Shown here piece after piece: positions 45,710 through 55,423 of a stretch of 64,000 nt of DNA (positions are counted from its first letter, which is position 1; each line of letters begins with the position of its first letter). The stretch comes from Kiritimatiellota bacterium (lineage in GTDB: Bacteria; Verrucomicrobiota; Lentisphaeria; Oligosphaerales; JAADHN01): positions 40,327 through 104,326 of the forward strand of contig JAADHN010000089.1 in assembly GCA_013151865.1 (NCBI GenBank), given 5' to 3'. Both the position numbers and the translations under genes were made by a program. Under the pieces are notes generated by a model. That model was not told the DNA's origin and made no database searches. It saw only the letters and a list, made by a program, of their open reading frames with translations.

Positions 45710-46774
45710 TCACCTCCGGCCCGAAGCGGCGCCCGGTCGAGCCTCTCGCTCCAGGCGCCCGATGAGTTTCGTGTACACTCTCGACGCGCCGGGGATCAGC
45801 AGGAAATAGGCGGCTCGATGCGGCCATTTGCCTCGCGGCGGGATCAGAGCCGCCCGAACCTCCTTCGCCAGCTCTCCCTTCTCGAGTTCGAACCGGACGT
45901 CGCTCAAAGACCGAGCCCGGTCGACGACTTCGCCCACATTTCTCGCCGCCACACTGCGCCGGGATTCGCTCGCGCCGGGATTGATGGCGCTGGCAAGGTC
46001 GTGAATCCGGCCGAGGATGGCGGCCCGCATCCATGGCCAGCGCGCCTCGGGACACGCGCGCACCTTGCGCAGTAAATCTACGGACCTCGCACTCACCTCG
46101 GCCTGCCCGGCCCGAACCGGGTCCCCAAGTTCCCGGGGCGGCGTTAAACAACACGAAAACCCATCCAAAATGGCACGTTGCCCATCTGACAAGATCCGGT
46201 TCACCTCCGGCGATAACCGGACAAGGACCGCCGCCCCCCGGGGACCGTAGGCCAGCTCCATGTGGGCTATGTCCGCAAGTCGCTTCGTCGCACCCTCCAA
46301 TTGCATGGGAGCGACGGACGCCGCGTCTCGGCTCGGTGCCCGGTGACAGGCGTTGCACGAAGCGTTCCGGTCCACAGGCGCGCGACGCAGCCCGGAACGA
46401 ATGATCCGGCTCTCTCGAACACGGCCTTCGTTGGCCCGCCGTTCCAGGGATTCGGAGACCGCCTGCCCGTCCAGCAACACGTCGCGAAGGGCCAGCCAAG
46501 CGTCGCGAACCTGCTGCATTTCCGGGCCGATACGTTCCCGGAATTCCGGAGGGGACGGAACAACGGCCTCGACTCGGCGTGCCAGACTCCGGAGCTTGAC
46601 CGCTTGGTTCCGCGTCAGGTTCAGGCCGTTGATCACATTGATGTTCGAGATATGCAAGAACAGGTATCCCATTTGCCGAAGTTCCCGTTCCCAGTACTTG
46701 TCGGCCGCCGTTCCGGCGAGGCAATTCCAAGTCAAAACGAGACTCACGCAGCAAGAAACCAACATGTGTTTCAT
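45710..46774 (-). CDS. Secreted protein with a single CxxCH haem c motif, function unknown
   Basis: A 354-residue protein with a signal peptide (MLVSCCVSLVLTWNCLAGTA) and one covalent haem-binding motif CNACH at residues 140-144. The rest is alpha-helical and basic and resembles no family I can name. A second methionine/histidine axial ligand cannot be assigned. It is the first gene of a tight operon with the radical SAM enzyme and SpeE-like membrane protein, so it may supply electrons or act as their periplasmic substrate (inference). Haem attachment would need cytochrome c maturation genes from elsewhere. Confidence 0.7.
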   Translation of the reverse strand: MKHMLVSCCVSLVLTWNCLAGTAADKYWERELRQMGYLFLHISNINVINGLNLTRNQAVKLRSLARRVEAVVPSPPEFRERIGPEMQQVRDAWLALRDVLLDGQAVSESLERRANEGRVRESRIIRSGLRRAPVDRNASCNACHRAPSRDAASVAPMQLEGATKRLADIAHMELAYGPRGAAVLVRLSPEVNRILSDGQRAILDGFSCCLTPPRELGDPVRAGQAEVSARSVDLLRKVRACPEARWPWMRAAILGRIHDLASAINPGASESRRSVAARNVGEVVDRARSLSDVRFELEKGELAKEVRAALIPPRGKWPHRAAYFLLIPGASRVYTKLIGRLEREARPGAASGRR

Positions 46775-46791
46775 GGTAGCGATCCCCGGGT

Positions 46792-46975
46792 CGATTGATT
46801 CATGAACTTCGTCGCGAGAAGGCGTAACTCGAGCCCGTCCGGATTCAGCTCATTGCGCCGAGCGCCGGGCAAGGCTGTATTGAAACACCGCCTCGGTCGG
46901 CGGGCGGCAGCAAGGGGCTGAAGATGTGTGAGATGCGTCATCACAGCAGGTGGCGTATGCATGATTCAGGCTGGG
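46792..46975 (+). repeat. Family-1 dispersed repeat, copy 3
   Basis: About 184 bp, starting 18 bp upstream of the CxxCH gene start. Hairpin 1 (CCGCC/GGCGG) lies at 46888-46903. Hairpin 2 has arms 46933-46942 and 46949-46958, all ten positions paired when G-U is allowed. The peptide frame shared with copies 1 and 2 is interrupted here by an in-frame TGA. Confidence 0.8.
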
Positions 46976-47398
46976 GCCTTACCGCCCGTCTTTCTCGCTC
47001 CTCGCTCACCTCTGTTTACCGCACTTTCCGGAAGAAGGTTACGCCCGAGTGCGACTCGGGGAAGCGGCAGGAGGACTCACGCATCGTTTCAGGCGCGCCA
47101 CGCTCAGGTGCCGCGTGGGACCCGCCCGGGGGAAGCCGGGGCGACAACTGCCGGGAGCCGCCTTCGCCAGGGCACCGCAGCGAGCCCGGAAATCCGGGAC
47201 TCCGAGCGGCAGGCGCTCCGCGCGAGTCCAGGTCGCCCGTGACGATGCCCCCGAACCGGAACTCGGTGGTTTCGACTCGGACAACTGCAAAGTTGAATGT
47301 CCATTGAGAAGGCCGGAGTCGGTTTCGTATCCGATTCACAGTGTATGAATTCGGCCCGTCCCATCCCCTGAAAAGATGGGGCAGGTGCGACGCTTGCC
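46976..47398. other. Intergenic region without a supported gene
   Basis: About 420 bp between repeat copy 3 and the trpS remnant. Frames on both strands give arginine/proline-rich translations without motifs. Confidence 0.5.
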
Positions 47399-47830
<432 letters not shown>

Positions 47831-47833
47831 TCA

Positions 47834-48097
47834 GGGCCTGTCGCTTTATTATTGTGCGTGTCCCCAGACGGCCTGAAGGGCCGACTTTACCGTAGCCTTG
47901 GGCAAAACGCCCAAGGTTGGTCGGTACCGATGTACGCTGAAGGCGTACTTCAACCTACACATAAAGAACACGTTGAGGCACCCCTTCAGGGTGCATATTC
48001 CGGAAATCCAACACGGCCCTGGGCGGTACCCCAGGCTACGGTGACATTGCCCCGTTGGGGCGTTTTTCGCGGAATTCCCGGACAAAGCGACAGGCCC
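47834..48097. repeat. Family-2 palindromic MITE-like element, copy B
   Basis: A 264-bp element with perfect 14-bp terminal inverted repeats, GGGCCTGTCGCTTT (47834-47847) and AAAGCGACAGGCCC (48084-48097). TTCA flanks both ends and could be a target duplication. The interior holds nested palindromes such as CTTGGGCAAAACGCCCAAG and CCTGGGCGGTACCCCAGG. It carries no transposase and lies between the trpS remnant and the integrase remnant. Confidence 0.8.
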
Positions 48098-48153
48098 TTC
48101 ACGCGGAAGTCTGAGGGAGCTTCAGCGACCGGTCCTCGCGATCACGGACACCT

Positions 48154-48210
48154 CGGCTGAAGCCTCGGCAGGACTTCCGGCTGAAGCCGGGACTCTGACC
48201 GGCACGTGCC
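48154..48210. repeat. Cluster of three short palindromes
   Basis: GGCTGAAGCC (48155-48164), CCGGCTGAAGCCGG (48177-48190) and GGCACGTGCC (48201-48210) follow each other within 57 bp. The first two share the CGGCTGAAGCC core, so this is a small repeat array. It lies between MITE copy B and the integrase remnant. Confidence 0.55.
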
Positions 48211-48249
48211 GTGGCCGGGATCCAACCGGTGACATCGGGGGCCTTGTAG

Positions 48250-48700
48250 GAGTGCAATGAAATCACGCTACAAGAGGAAGCCGGCCATGTCAAGTTCCAG
48301 CGGGAAAAGCTCTTGGACGAAGCGCGGGACACCATGCGGCGCCTGCACTACTCGATCCATGCCGAGCGCGCATATTGGGACTTGAGCCGGGGCCGTGTAC
48401 ATTTTCACGGCATGAGAGGGCGGGAAGAACTCGAGGACGGTGCGCGAAGAAAGATTGAGGCGTTCCCAACACACCTGGCGGTCCACAGGGATGGGACGCC
48501 GTCAACGCAGAATCAAGTCATGAACGGCATGCCGTTTCTTTGCCGCAAGGTGCTCGAGACGCCCCTGGAAGGAATCGATGCCGCTCGCGCCGCAAAGGAG
48601 CCGCGCGTGCCGGTGGTGCCGATTCGGGATGGGGTGGCGAACGTCATTGCGCGGCTTTCCGGCGTACGCTCCGAATCGTCCGCCGCTCCGGGGTCTGGCG
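48250..48700 (+). pseudogene. Integron integrase-type tyrosine recombinase, N-terminal remnant
   Basis: The frame is open from 48250 to 48864, but recombinase similarity covers only about 48301-48690. It follows the SAM-like core-binding domain of integron integrases: LLDEARD, MRRLHYSIHAERAY, HFHGMRG, IEAFPTHLAVHRDG, STQNQVMNGMPFL and EPRVPVVPIRDGV. The catalytic domain with the R-H-R-Y residues is absent; beyond about 48690 the frame runs antisense into the end of the GH95-like gene. No ATG or convincing start is present. It is an eroded integrase gene, signalling past mobile or integron activity here. Confidence 0.75.
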
Positions 48701-48712
48701 CCGGCAAAGCCG

Positions 48713-51199
48713 TCACCGTTCGGACACCGCGCCAGGAACGAGATCCAACCCGGCCCCGGCAGGCAGAGATGTCGTGCGGACCTCGCCCGTCCAAGGGCAT
48801 TGCCAGCGCACCGTGTCCGACTCGCCCCGGAAAGCCGCCGGCCGTTCCAGTCTCAAACGCGTGACCTCCCCGCCCCGCATTTCAGCGGATACCAGGAGAT
48901 TGCCCTCCGCGACCCACCTCTCGAAACGCGCATCGCGCTCCCGGGGCCAAGCCGGAAAGACACGTACAATCCCGCCGTGACTCTGGAGCAGCGTATCCAC
49001 AATCATGGTCAGGAAGTCCGCATTCGCCTCGATGGCGGGTTGCGAGAACCGCGGTGCATCGGGGTTCGGCGAGGCGCCGCCGCTGAAACCGCACCACGCC
49101 TCGAACGTGGGAAGTACGTCGTCTCCATCGCGCAATTCTCCACTCGGGATGGCGCCGAGGTTTGCCTCGGACGCCTCGCACGGGACAACGACGGTCGCAT
49201 CGTGACTCATGAGGCCGTTGGGTTTGACAAAGCACTTGACGAACATGGGCAGCAATTCGTTCCAGAAACGCTGCGTCTCGCCGAGGCGCAGCGCGGTCAT
49301 CGCGTAATGGAAGCACTGCCAGACGCACTGGAAGTGGTAGCCTTTCACGTTGGCGTAGACCCGTTGCGTGGTGCGCTCGAGCGCGACATCGCGGGTGTCC
49401 CGGTACAACGTGCGCACGGCGGGGGCGCTTTCCGGAGTGATTTCCGCACAGGGGAAAACCGGGCGCATGCCGCCGGCCTGATTGACGCTGTGTCCCGGCG
49501 GAAGACCGTACGCGTCGAGCACTGCACGCCTCCCATCGGGCAGATACTCAATTGGGTAGTCGGGAAGTCGGTCGAGCATGCGGCGCCAGCGCGTGGTTTC
49601 GGTGCGGTTCCAGCAAAGCAAGCGTGCGGCTTCGACGGCCGTCTCCAGGCAAACCCTGAGCATGCTTATCGTCTGCGTAGGATCGCCGGTGGTCATAGGG
49701 CGCAATTCGGGCGCGTGGCCCGGGTACAGGTGGAGTCGGCCGTCATCGCCTTCTTCGAGCATGTATTCGTAGAACGCAAGGACCTCCCGCAGGAACGGAT
49801 AGATTCGGGTTCGCAACTGCTCCAAATCGCGCCGGTGTCGCCAAGCGAGGCAGTGTGGCAGTGCCACATACGCCCCGGCCAGGAAGAAGCGGTAGCGACC
49901 GACGCCGCCGAAGACGGATTTGCCGTTTGCGTTGAAACACATATCGAAGTGTGCGCCCGGAGCGCCCCAGATTTCGCGCGCCAACCGTCGGGCCTCGGGA
50001 AGCATCCGCTCGCACGTATCGAGGTATGCCTCGAACAGTTCGGAATGGTTCAAGACGTGCACCGGGTAGAACGGGCTTTGGGCGTTCTGGTCCCAGTGAT
50101 AGTCACCGCCCCAGGGGGTCGCCTGGACCGGGCCGTGCTCTGGGCCGTAAGCGAGTCCGCAGAGGCCCGGCATGGGGCCTTGCCGGTACGATGCGCCGAG
50201 CACATACAGTGAGCGCTGGAACAACCGTTGCAGGAGTGCATCGTCCAGGCGCACCGAAGACTTGGCCCAGAACTCGTGCCACCACTGCCGGTGCTCGTCC
50301 TGCAGCCGGCTGAAGCCCGTCTCCAAGGCGATTTCCAAGCGCCGCGCAGCTTCCTCGCCGGGACCGTCGCAGTCGGCACTGCTGACAACGGTCAGGAACA
50401 GCTCGAAATCGCCGGTGATATCCAGCACTCCGTGCAAGCCCACCACCCCCGCTTTCGGCGTGCCCAATTCAGGCGGGCGCACTTTCGGGCGGACATTGTC
50501 GAGGTGGGTTTCCCGGTATGCCCGCGACCGCAACGGCCGCACTCCGACCGCAATCGTGTAAGACGGCGCTTTCGGCATACGCATGGACAGGAAAAGAAGC
50601 CCCTGCCGGGCTTCGACACGGGGCGCGGGCAATGCGGCGTCGACTGGACGCCTGAGATAGATCCGCGACTGTGGGGCCACGAACGGCGAGACGTCGACGA
50701 CCCGGACGGCGAGGACGTTGTGCAGGGCCGAGACGAACGCGGTCAGGCGGGGATGACAAAGATGCTTGTCCAGGGACACTTCGAGCCGGGCATGTCGCAA
50801 GCGGAGAGCCGACGCAATGGCGGCCGTTGCGCTGCGCTGCCCGCTTCCGGCGCGGGTTGCAATGTCCAGAATCAACTCCCCGCAGGTCTTCGGACCGTAC
50901 CCCTCCGGCGCCGGCACTCCCCGTTCCTCGCGGTCGAAATCCCCGGCGCTCGCGCCGGCCCGCACCAGATCACGCGCCTCGTCGGGCGGAATGACGCGGC
51001 GCACACCATGGACCCGTCCGTCGAGCACGTCCGTTTTATTGACCAGGAAGTGCAGCGCTTGGGACGCAAAGTAGAGCACTCCGATGCCGCCGTTGCCGAG
51101 GAACATGCCGTCCTGCCAGCAACGCGGCGGCGATGCGTAGACGACATCGCACTCGGCCAAATGATCTTCCAGCAAAGCATGCGCGTCCGGGAGAGGCAT
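48713..51199 (-). CDS. GH95-like glycoside hydrolase (alpha-L-fucosidase/galactosidase type)
   Basis: An 828-residue enzyme without an obvious signal peptide. The N-terminal beta-sandwich begins CWQDGMFLGNGGIGVLYF, as in GH95. The (alpha/alpha)6 barrel contains TPWGGDYHWDQNAQSPFYPV with the conserved N/D active-site region, then FFLAGAYVALPHC, and near the C-terminus SHGGIVRVFPAWP. GH95 members hydrolyse alpha-1,2-linked L-fucose or L-galactose; here specificity is unproven. AGGTGATCCT precedes the ATG at 51199, only 4 bp after the previous gene's stop, so the two are translationally linked. Confidence 0.78.
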   Translation of the reverse strand: MPLPDAHALLEDHLAECDVVYASPPRCWQDGMFLGNGGIGVLYFASQALHFLVNKTDVLDGRVHGVRRVIPPDEARDLVRAGASAGDFDREERGVPAPEGYGPKTCGELILDIATRAGSGQRSATAAIASALRLRHARLEVSLDKHLCHPRLTAFVSALHNVLAVRVVDVSPFVAPQSRIYLRRPVDAALPAPRVEARQGLLFLSMRMPKAPSYTIAVGVRPLRSRAYRETHLDNVRPKVRPPELGTPKAGVVGLHGVLDITGDFELFLTVVSSADCDGPGEEAARRLEIALETGFSRLQDEHRQWWHEFWAKSSVRLDDALLQRLFQRSLYVLGASYRQGPMPGLCGLAYGPEHGPVQATPWGGDYHWDQNAQSPFYPVHVLNHSELFEAYLDTCERMLPEARRLAREIWGAPGAHFDMCFNANGKSVFGGVGRYRFFLAGAYVALPHCLAWRHRRDLEQLRTRIYPFLREVLAFYEYMLEEGDDGRLHLYPGHAPELRPMTTGDPTQTISMLRVCLETAVEAARLLCWNRTETTRWRRMLDRLPDYPIEYLPDGRRAVLDAYGLPPGHSVNQAGGMRPVFPCAEITPESAPAVRTLYRDTRDVALERTTQRVYANVKGYHFQCVWQCFHYAMTALRLGETQRFWNELLPMFVKCFVKPNGLMSHDATVVVPCEASEANLGAIPSGELRDGDDVLPTFEAWCGFSGGASPNPDAPRFSQPAIEANADFLTMIVDTLLQSHGGIVRVFPAWPRERDARFERWVAEGNLLVSAEMRGGEVTRLRLERPAAFRGESDTVRWQCPWTGEVRTTSLPAGAGLDLVPGAVSER

Positions 51200-51203
51200 A
51201 GGA

Positions 51204-54200
51204 TCACCTGGTGGCGGCTTCGGGGGCGACTTCCAGAAACCGATAGTCTTTCGCCGGCACGTCGACCGCGACACCGGCGCTTCGCACTTCGAGGTTGGCC
51301 CCGCTGCTCGGGTCCGTCGCAGTCACACGCCCGGCCTTTACGCCGAGAAGGCGACCGGGATCGATTCGCAAGGCGCCGGAGAACACGGTGTCGGTAAGGT
51401 TGCCCACAACGACCAGGGCCTTGCCGGGCCGCGCCCAGTACGAAACCAGGACTTTGCCCGGCGCCGGCGCCGGAACCAGGCCGATCTCGTCGCGGATGCG
51501 ATAGTACGGGACGAAACGCGCCGCGGCGATGCCGAAACGGTCTTGAACGGCCGTGTACCGGTTGAGTTCAGGGATATCGCAGTAGAACCCCCAGATGGGC
51601 ACGCCGTGCGGGAGCATCATCGCCGCCAGGGTGCGCGTGGCCTTTTTCAGCCAGGGCGTGCCGTAATCTTCGCGTCGCCCGGCAAGCTTGGCGAGGAAAT
51701 ACGGGACCGTCCCGAACTGGGTCCCGAACATGGCGCGTATCCGCGAGTTGGTGAGTAATTTCGTGTAATCGGTGGTGATTCTCGCGCCAATCACCCCTGT
51801 CCGGCGCTGGTAGGATTCACCGTCCAGATGGAGCGTGGCGAAGGATGCTATCGGAGTCATCATCCGGCTGTAATTGTGGTAGACGAACACGGCCTTGCCG
51901 CGTTTGGTCATGAACAGTTCATAAATGCGCTTGCGCATGGCGCGGTCCGCGAAGATCGGCCAAGTCGGGAAACGTTTTCCATCGCGTTCATAGCCGCAGC
52001 CCGCGTCCGGGTTGTCGGCGGGAAAGACGGTTGCATAATCGTAGTACAGTCCGTCGATGCCGAGTTCGTCGATGGCCTGCGCCGTGCGCCAAAGGAAGTA
52101 ATCGCGCAGGGTCTCTACTGTCGGACATGTCCCCCAATGGTACTGACCGCGACTGGCGAAACTCCACGTGTCACAGACACTCGGGTTCTTCCATTCCTGT
52201 TCGAAAAACCTGAACTCCGCTCCGCCGTCGCCCATGCCGTTGCTGGTCGCGTAGACGACGGCGCTTCGACCGGGGCGACTGTGGACGCTTTTGACGAAGC
52301 GGCGCGCGCGATCCAGGTCCTGGACCGGGAACGGGACGCCGAGCGTGACGTGGTATTCGGCGCCTGTCGTATAACCTGTGGTCACGTGGTAGGTGGACGA
52401 GGAAATACTGCTGGCAAAACGGTACGCCGTCCAGTTCGGGACGGGCATGGGCCGGGTGGGTGTGGCCTGGAGCCCGAACGTGAACGTCGTCGGGACGGTA
52501 AGGCGGCGCGGGAAAGTGATCATGTTCACACGCAGGACGACCGCCTCCTTGTCCCGGACCAACTCGATGACTTTGTCCCGATCCTCCGGCTCGTAAAACT
52601 CGTCCGATTCCGCGAACCAGGCGATCCCTCGGTCATCGTCGCCCACCCAGATATGGGGCAGAAACGCATCGGCGTAGACTGGGCCGACATCCGCGTCCAA
52701 GTCGAGAACATCCCACGCCTGATAGGGCCCGCGAACCGGGTACTTAAACCTGGCGACGTCCGGCCTAATCGGGATTTCCAGCACCAGGCGCGTCATGCGG
52801 GTGTTGTTGTTCAACGGCCGAATCGTCAAGTCGTATCGACTCATTCCGTCAAACTCGGTCCGGACTTTCAGCCGGGCGTCGGCGTCGGATGCTTGAAACG
52901 ACAGCTCGAAAACCGCGGTGTCCGCGTGTCTCTCGCCCCAGGCGATTCCTTTGCCAGGCGCGAATCGGGACGTCGCCGTCGCCATCTCCAGCCGAATCGG
53001 GGCCGCCAGAATTTCACGACCGCCGGCACGCATGGACAGCGGCATGCCGCGCGGTCCGAATCGATAGTGTTGCGTCAGCGTGGTCACCTCGCTTTCGCCT
53101 GCCCGCAGCGGGACCCAGGGCCCCGGTACCCGATGCTCCCGGGCCAGGCGGCGCTCGAAACCGATCCAATCGGCGTTGTAAAAACATTTCATGGGCAACA
53201 GCCGGCGTTCCGTCTTCCCGTCGTCATCCAGGGTCACGGCCACCGTATAATCAAGTTGCGTGAGCCGGGAGAGGTCGAAACGCAACGTGCCCGCCGTGGC
53301 TTCTCCGACGCGTTCCGCCGCGCTGAGAAGCAAGCCCTTTGGGCGGATGGCGGCAAGACCGCCGGCCTCGACCTCGGCGCGAATCATCGCCGATTCGCCG
53401 ACCGGCCCGGTAAGTTCCCAATTCACCAGCATCGTCCGCTCACGCGACCGAAATGCCAATTCGGCAGTGAAGCGCTCCCGAACCACAAAATGCACCACTT
53501 GGCGATACACGGTCGAGGTCGCGTCCGGCGTCAGTTGCGTGCGTGCCACGTACCGACCCGGCCCCGGCAGCGTAATGACCGGCGACATACCGCTACGCAG
53601 TTTGCCCACCGTGAGCGACACGGATTTCAGGAGCGGGACCGCGAGACCGTCGAAATCGCCCATGGTACGACGTTGGCGCGCCTCCATCGGCAGCCGTTTG
53701 ACGGCCAGCACGAGGCGCGCCTCGTCCGGCAGTTCCGGGCCGACCGAGCCCTTTACGCCAAGCCGACGCGAAGCAGCGTCCACGGACGTAACCAGTTGGA
53801 CACTCTCGCCCGGACGCCCGAAAACGACCCGCCAAAAGGCAGTCGTATCCGCGTAGGCCAAGGCAAATACAGGATTGGAAAACTTCTTCGGAGCGAGAAG
53901 ATTTCGCCCGATGTTCAGCCTCCACGCCTGACCCGTCCTGGGCGGCACGCACCCGATGCCGGCGAACGGGACCCGGACCTCCGCGGTCCAAACCCCGGCG
54001 GTCACGCTCGAGCGGCATTCCCACTCCGGGTCCCAGGCTTTATCGCCTCCCCGCTGGTCGAAGCGGGCGCCGGCCGTATTGAACACCAATTGATGCACCG
54101 GCATATCCGCGTCGGTCCCCGGGGTGAACAGCAGTTCGGCCGACGGCATTTTCCACAGGTCCATATCGTCCCGCGGGGCGACCGGGATGTCGGGAAGCGT

Positions 54201-55112
54201 GGAAACCGGAGTGACCAGCCGGACGTACAGGGCGTTGGCGTCGTAGCAAAGGTTGACGCGCGTCCAGCGTCGCGCCAGCTCGAGTTCAGGAATGAGCAGG
54301 AACCCCGTGACGAGGGTGGCGTCATCCCACTCGCCCGGCGCCGCGACTCCGTCGATTACCGGCGGTGCGCGCATCAGCCTGGGGATACGCGTGACCGGGC
54401 TGCCGGACTTCGTGGATCTGCGCCGCGACGGCGCAGGATTCGCCGGTCTTTCGGCCTTGTAGATCGCGAGAATCTCCGTATCGAGAAGAGCGCGCTCGTA
54501 AATCCGAAATTCGTCGTAGTCGGTGGTCGCCCCGCTTTGCAAACGGATGAGAGGGCCCGGGTCGACCGCGATGTTCTCGGCGGCAATGGTTGTCCGCGCC
54601 GCGCACTCGCCATCGAGGTAGAGTTTCATCCCGCGGGCGTTCCAGGTGAGAACGATCAAGCGCCAGCTCCCTCGCGGCCATTTGCGGATTCGCCACGTGA
54701 GCTGTTTGACATGTCCTTCCGTGCCCATGAAGAACATCAACATCGGGGTGGGCATCTTGAAGAACTGGATGCGGTCTCCTCCCGCGCCGACGCCGCACAC
54801 AGAAAAGGTCCACTCGTAACCGGCCGTTTTCTTTTCCGGCGCCCAATCGACCGGACGCATCCAAAACGCGATGGTCCCCCGGCCAAGTGCGAGATTGCGG
54901 TTGCGGCTATAGTGCACTGCGGCTTTTGTCAAACGCAGCGCTTGTCCCCGGACGCCACGGACATAGACGGGTGCGTCCGGACGTTTGCGCGGAGCGCCAT
55001 TTCCCCGGGCCGTCGCCGCCCGAATCGTGCCCTCAAAGCCGGCATGAAAAAGCAACCCATTGCCGGGCACCGCCGCCGAAACGCCGACGGACAGGCGCCA
55101 GGCAAACGTCAT
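51204..55112 (-). CDS. LamG/CBM9-like multidomain protein with DUF6067-type glycosidase domain
   Basis: A protein of about 1302 residues. A short signal-like start (FAWRLSVGVSAAVPG) is followed by a LamG/concanavalin-like lectin domain (LLFHAGFEGTI, then MKLYLDGECAAR, YDEFRIYERAL). A CBM9/DOMON-like module follows (PPVIDGVAAPGEWDDA, VNLCYDANALYVRL, WTAEVRVPFAGIG). The C-terminal half holds a TIM-barrel-like glycosidase domain of the DUF6067 type (WDVLDLDADVGPVYADAFLPH, GIDGLYYDYATVFP, LHLDGESYQRRTG). The start is uncertain: the frame is open far upstream and no candidate has a strong ribosome-binding site; 55268 is another option. It is followed at once by the GH95-like gene, so both probably act on one polysaccharide. 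Confidence 0.75.
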   Translation of the reverse strand: MTFAWRLSVGVSAAVPGNGLLFHAGFEGTIRAATARGNGAPRKRPDAPVYVRGVRGQALRLTKAAVHYSRNRNLALGRGTIAFWMRPVDWAPEKKTAGYEWTFSVCGVGAGGDRIQFFKMPTPMLMFFMGTEGHVKQLTWRIRKWPRGSWRLIVLTWNARGMKLYLDGECAARTTIAAENIAVDPGPLIRLQSGATTDYDEFRIYERALLDTEILAIYKAERPANPAPSRRRSTKSGSPVTRIPRLMRAPPVIDGVAAPGEWDDATLVTGFLLIPELELARRWTRVNLCYDANALYVRLVTPVSTLPDIPVAPRDDMDLWKMPSAELLFTPGTDADMPVHQLVFNTAGARFDQRGGDKAWDPEWECRSSVTAGVWTAEVRVPFAGIGCVPPRTGQAWRLNIGRNLLAPKKFSNPVFALAYADTTAFWRVVFGRPGESVQLVTSVDAASRRLGVKGSVGPELPDEARLVLAVKRLPMEARQRRTMGDFDGLAVPLLKSVSLTVGKLRSGMSPVITLPGPGRYVARTQLTPDATSTVYRQVVHFVVRERFTAELAFRSRERTMLVNWELTGPVGESAMIRAEVEAGGLAAIRPKGLLLSAAERVGEATAGTLRFDLSRLTQLDYTVAVTLDDDGKTERRLLPMKCFYNADWIGFERRLAREHRVPGPWVPLRAGESEVTTLTQHYRFGPRGMPLSMRAGGREILAAPIRLEMATATSRFAPGKGIAWGERHADTAVFELSFQASDADARLKVRTEFDGMSRYDLTIRPLNNNTRMTRLVLEIPIRPDVARFKYPVRGPYQAWDVLDLDADVGPVYADAFLPHIWVGDDDRGIAWFAESDEFYEPEDRDKVIELVRDKEAVVLRVNMITFPRRLTVPTTFTFGLQATPTRPMPVPNWTAYRFASSISSSTYHVTTGYTTGAEYHVTLGVPFPVQDLDRARRFVKSVHSRPGRSAVVYATSNGMGDGGAEFRFFEQEWKNPSVCDTWSFASRGQYHWGTCPTVETLRDYFLWRTAQAIDELGIDGLYYDYATVFPADNPDAGCGYERDGKRFPTWPIFADRAMRKRIYELFMTKRGKAVFVYHNYSRMMTPIASFATLHLDGESYQRRTGVIGARITTDYTKLLTNSRIRAMFGTQFGTVPYFLAKLAGRREDYGTPWLKKATRTLAAMMLPHGVPIWGFYCDIPELNRYTAVQDRFGIAAARFVPYYRIRDEIGLVPAPAPGKVLVSYWARPGKALVVVGNLTDTVFSGALRIDPGRLLGVKAGRVTATDPSSGANLEVRSAGVAVDVPAKDYRFLEVAPEAATR

Positions 55113-55423
55113 GGCGACAGTCGCCCGGACGACCCCCGTGGGCCGCCCGGTGCGCTCCGACCTCGGCCCCCGGGAAACTCCGACCCGCCGTCCAAACGCC
55201 GGGTCCGCCTGTCCCGAAATGCGTTTGCACCTCTGCCGGAACGCCGGCGCCTGATTGAATGGAAGCATGTTCGGGATGTTCTCCAAGCTCCAGGAAGTGC
55301 CCTCCGCCCGTCGGGCTTGCCGCGCCCAAAGTCCATCTCCCCAAGGGGCCGTCGGCGACCGCCTCGATGTCCGCGGGCAGGGTCGCGCGACACCGGGCCG
55401 CCCCCCCCGCACCGACGCGGATC
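55113..55423 (-). other. Gap before the LamG/DUF6067 gene
   Basis: About 310 bp. The downstream frame remains open across it, so part may encode an N-terminal extension. No promoter or repeat is clear. Confidence 0.35.

Noticed and set aside
48701..48864. C-terminal part of the integrase-like open frame
   Set aside because: No recombinase similarity; it is the antisense of the last codons of the GH95-like gene and of filler sequence.
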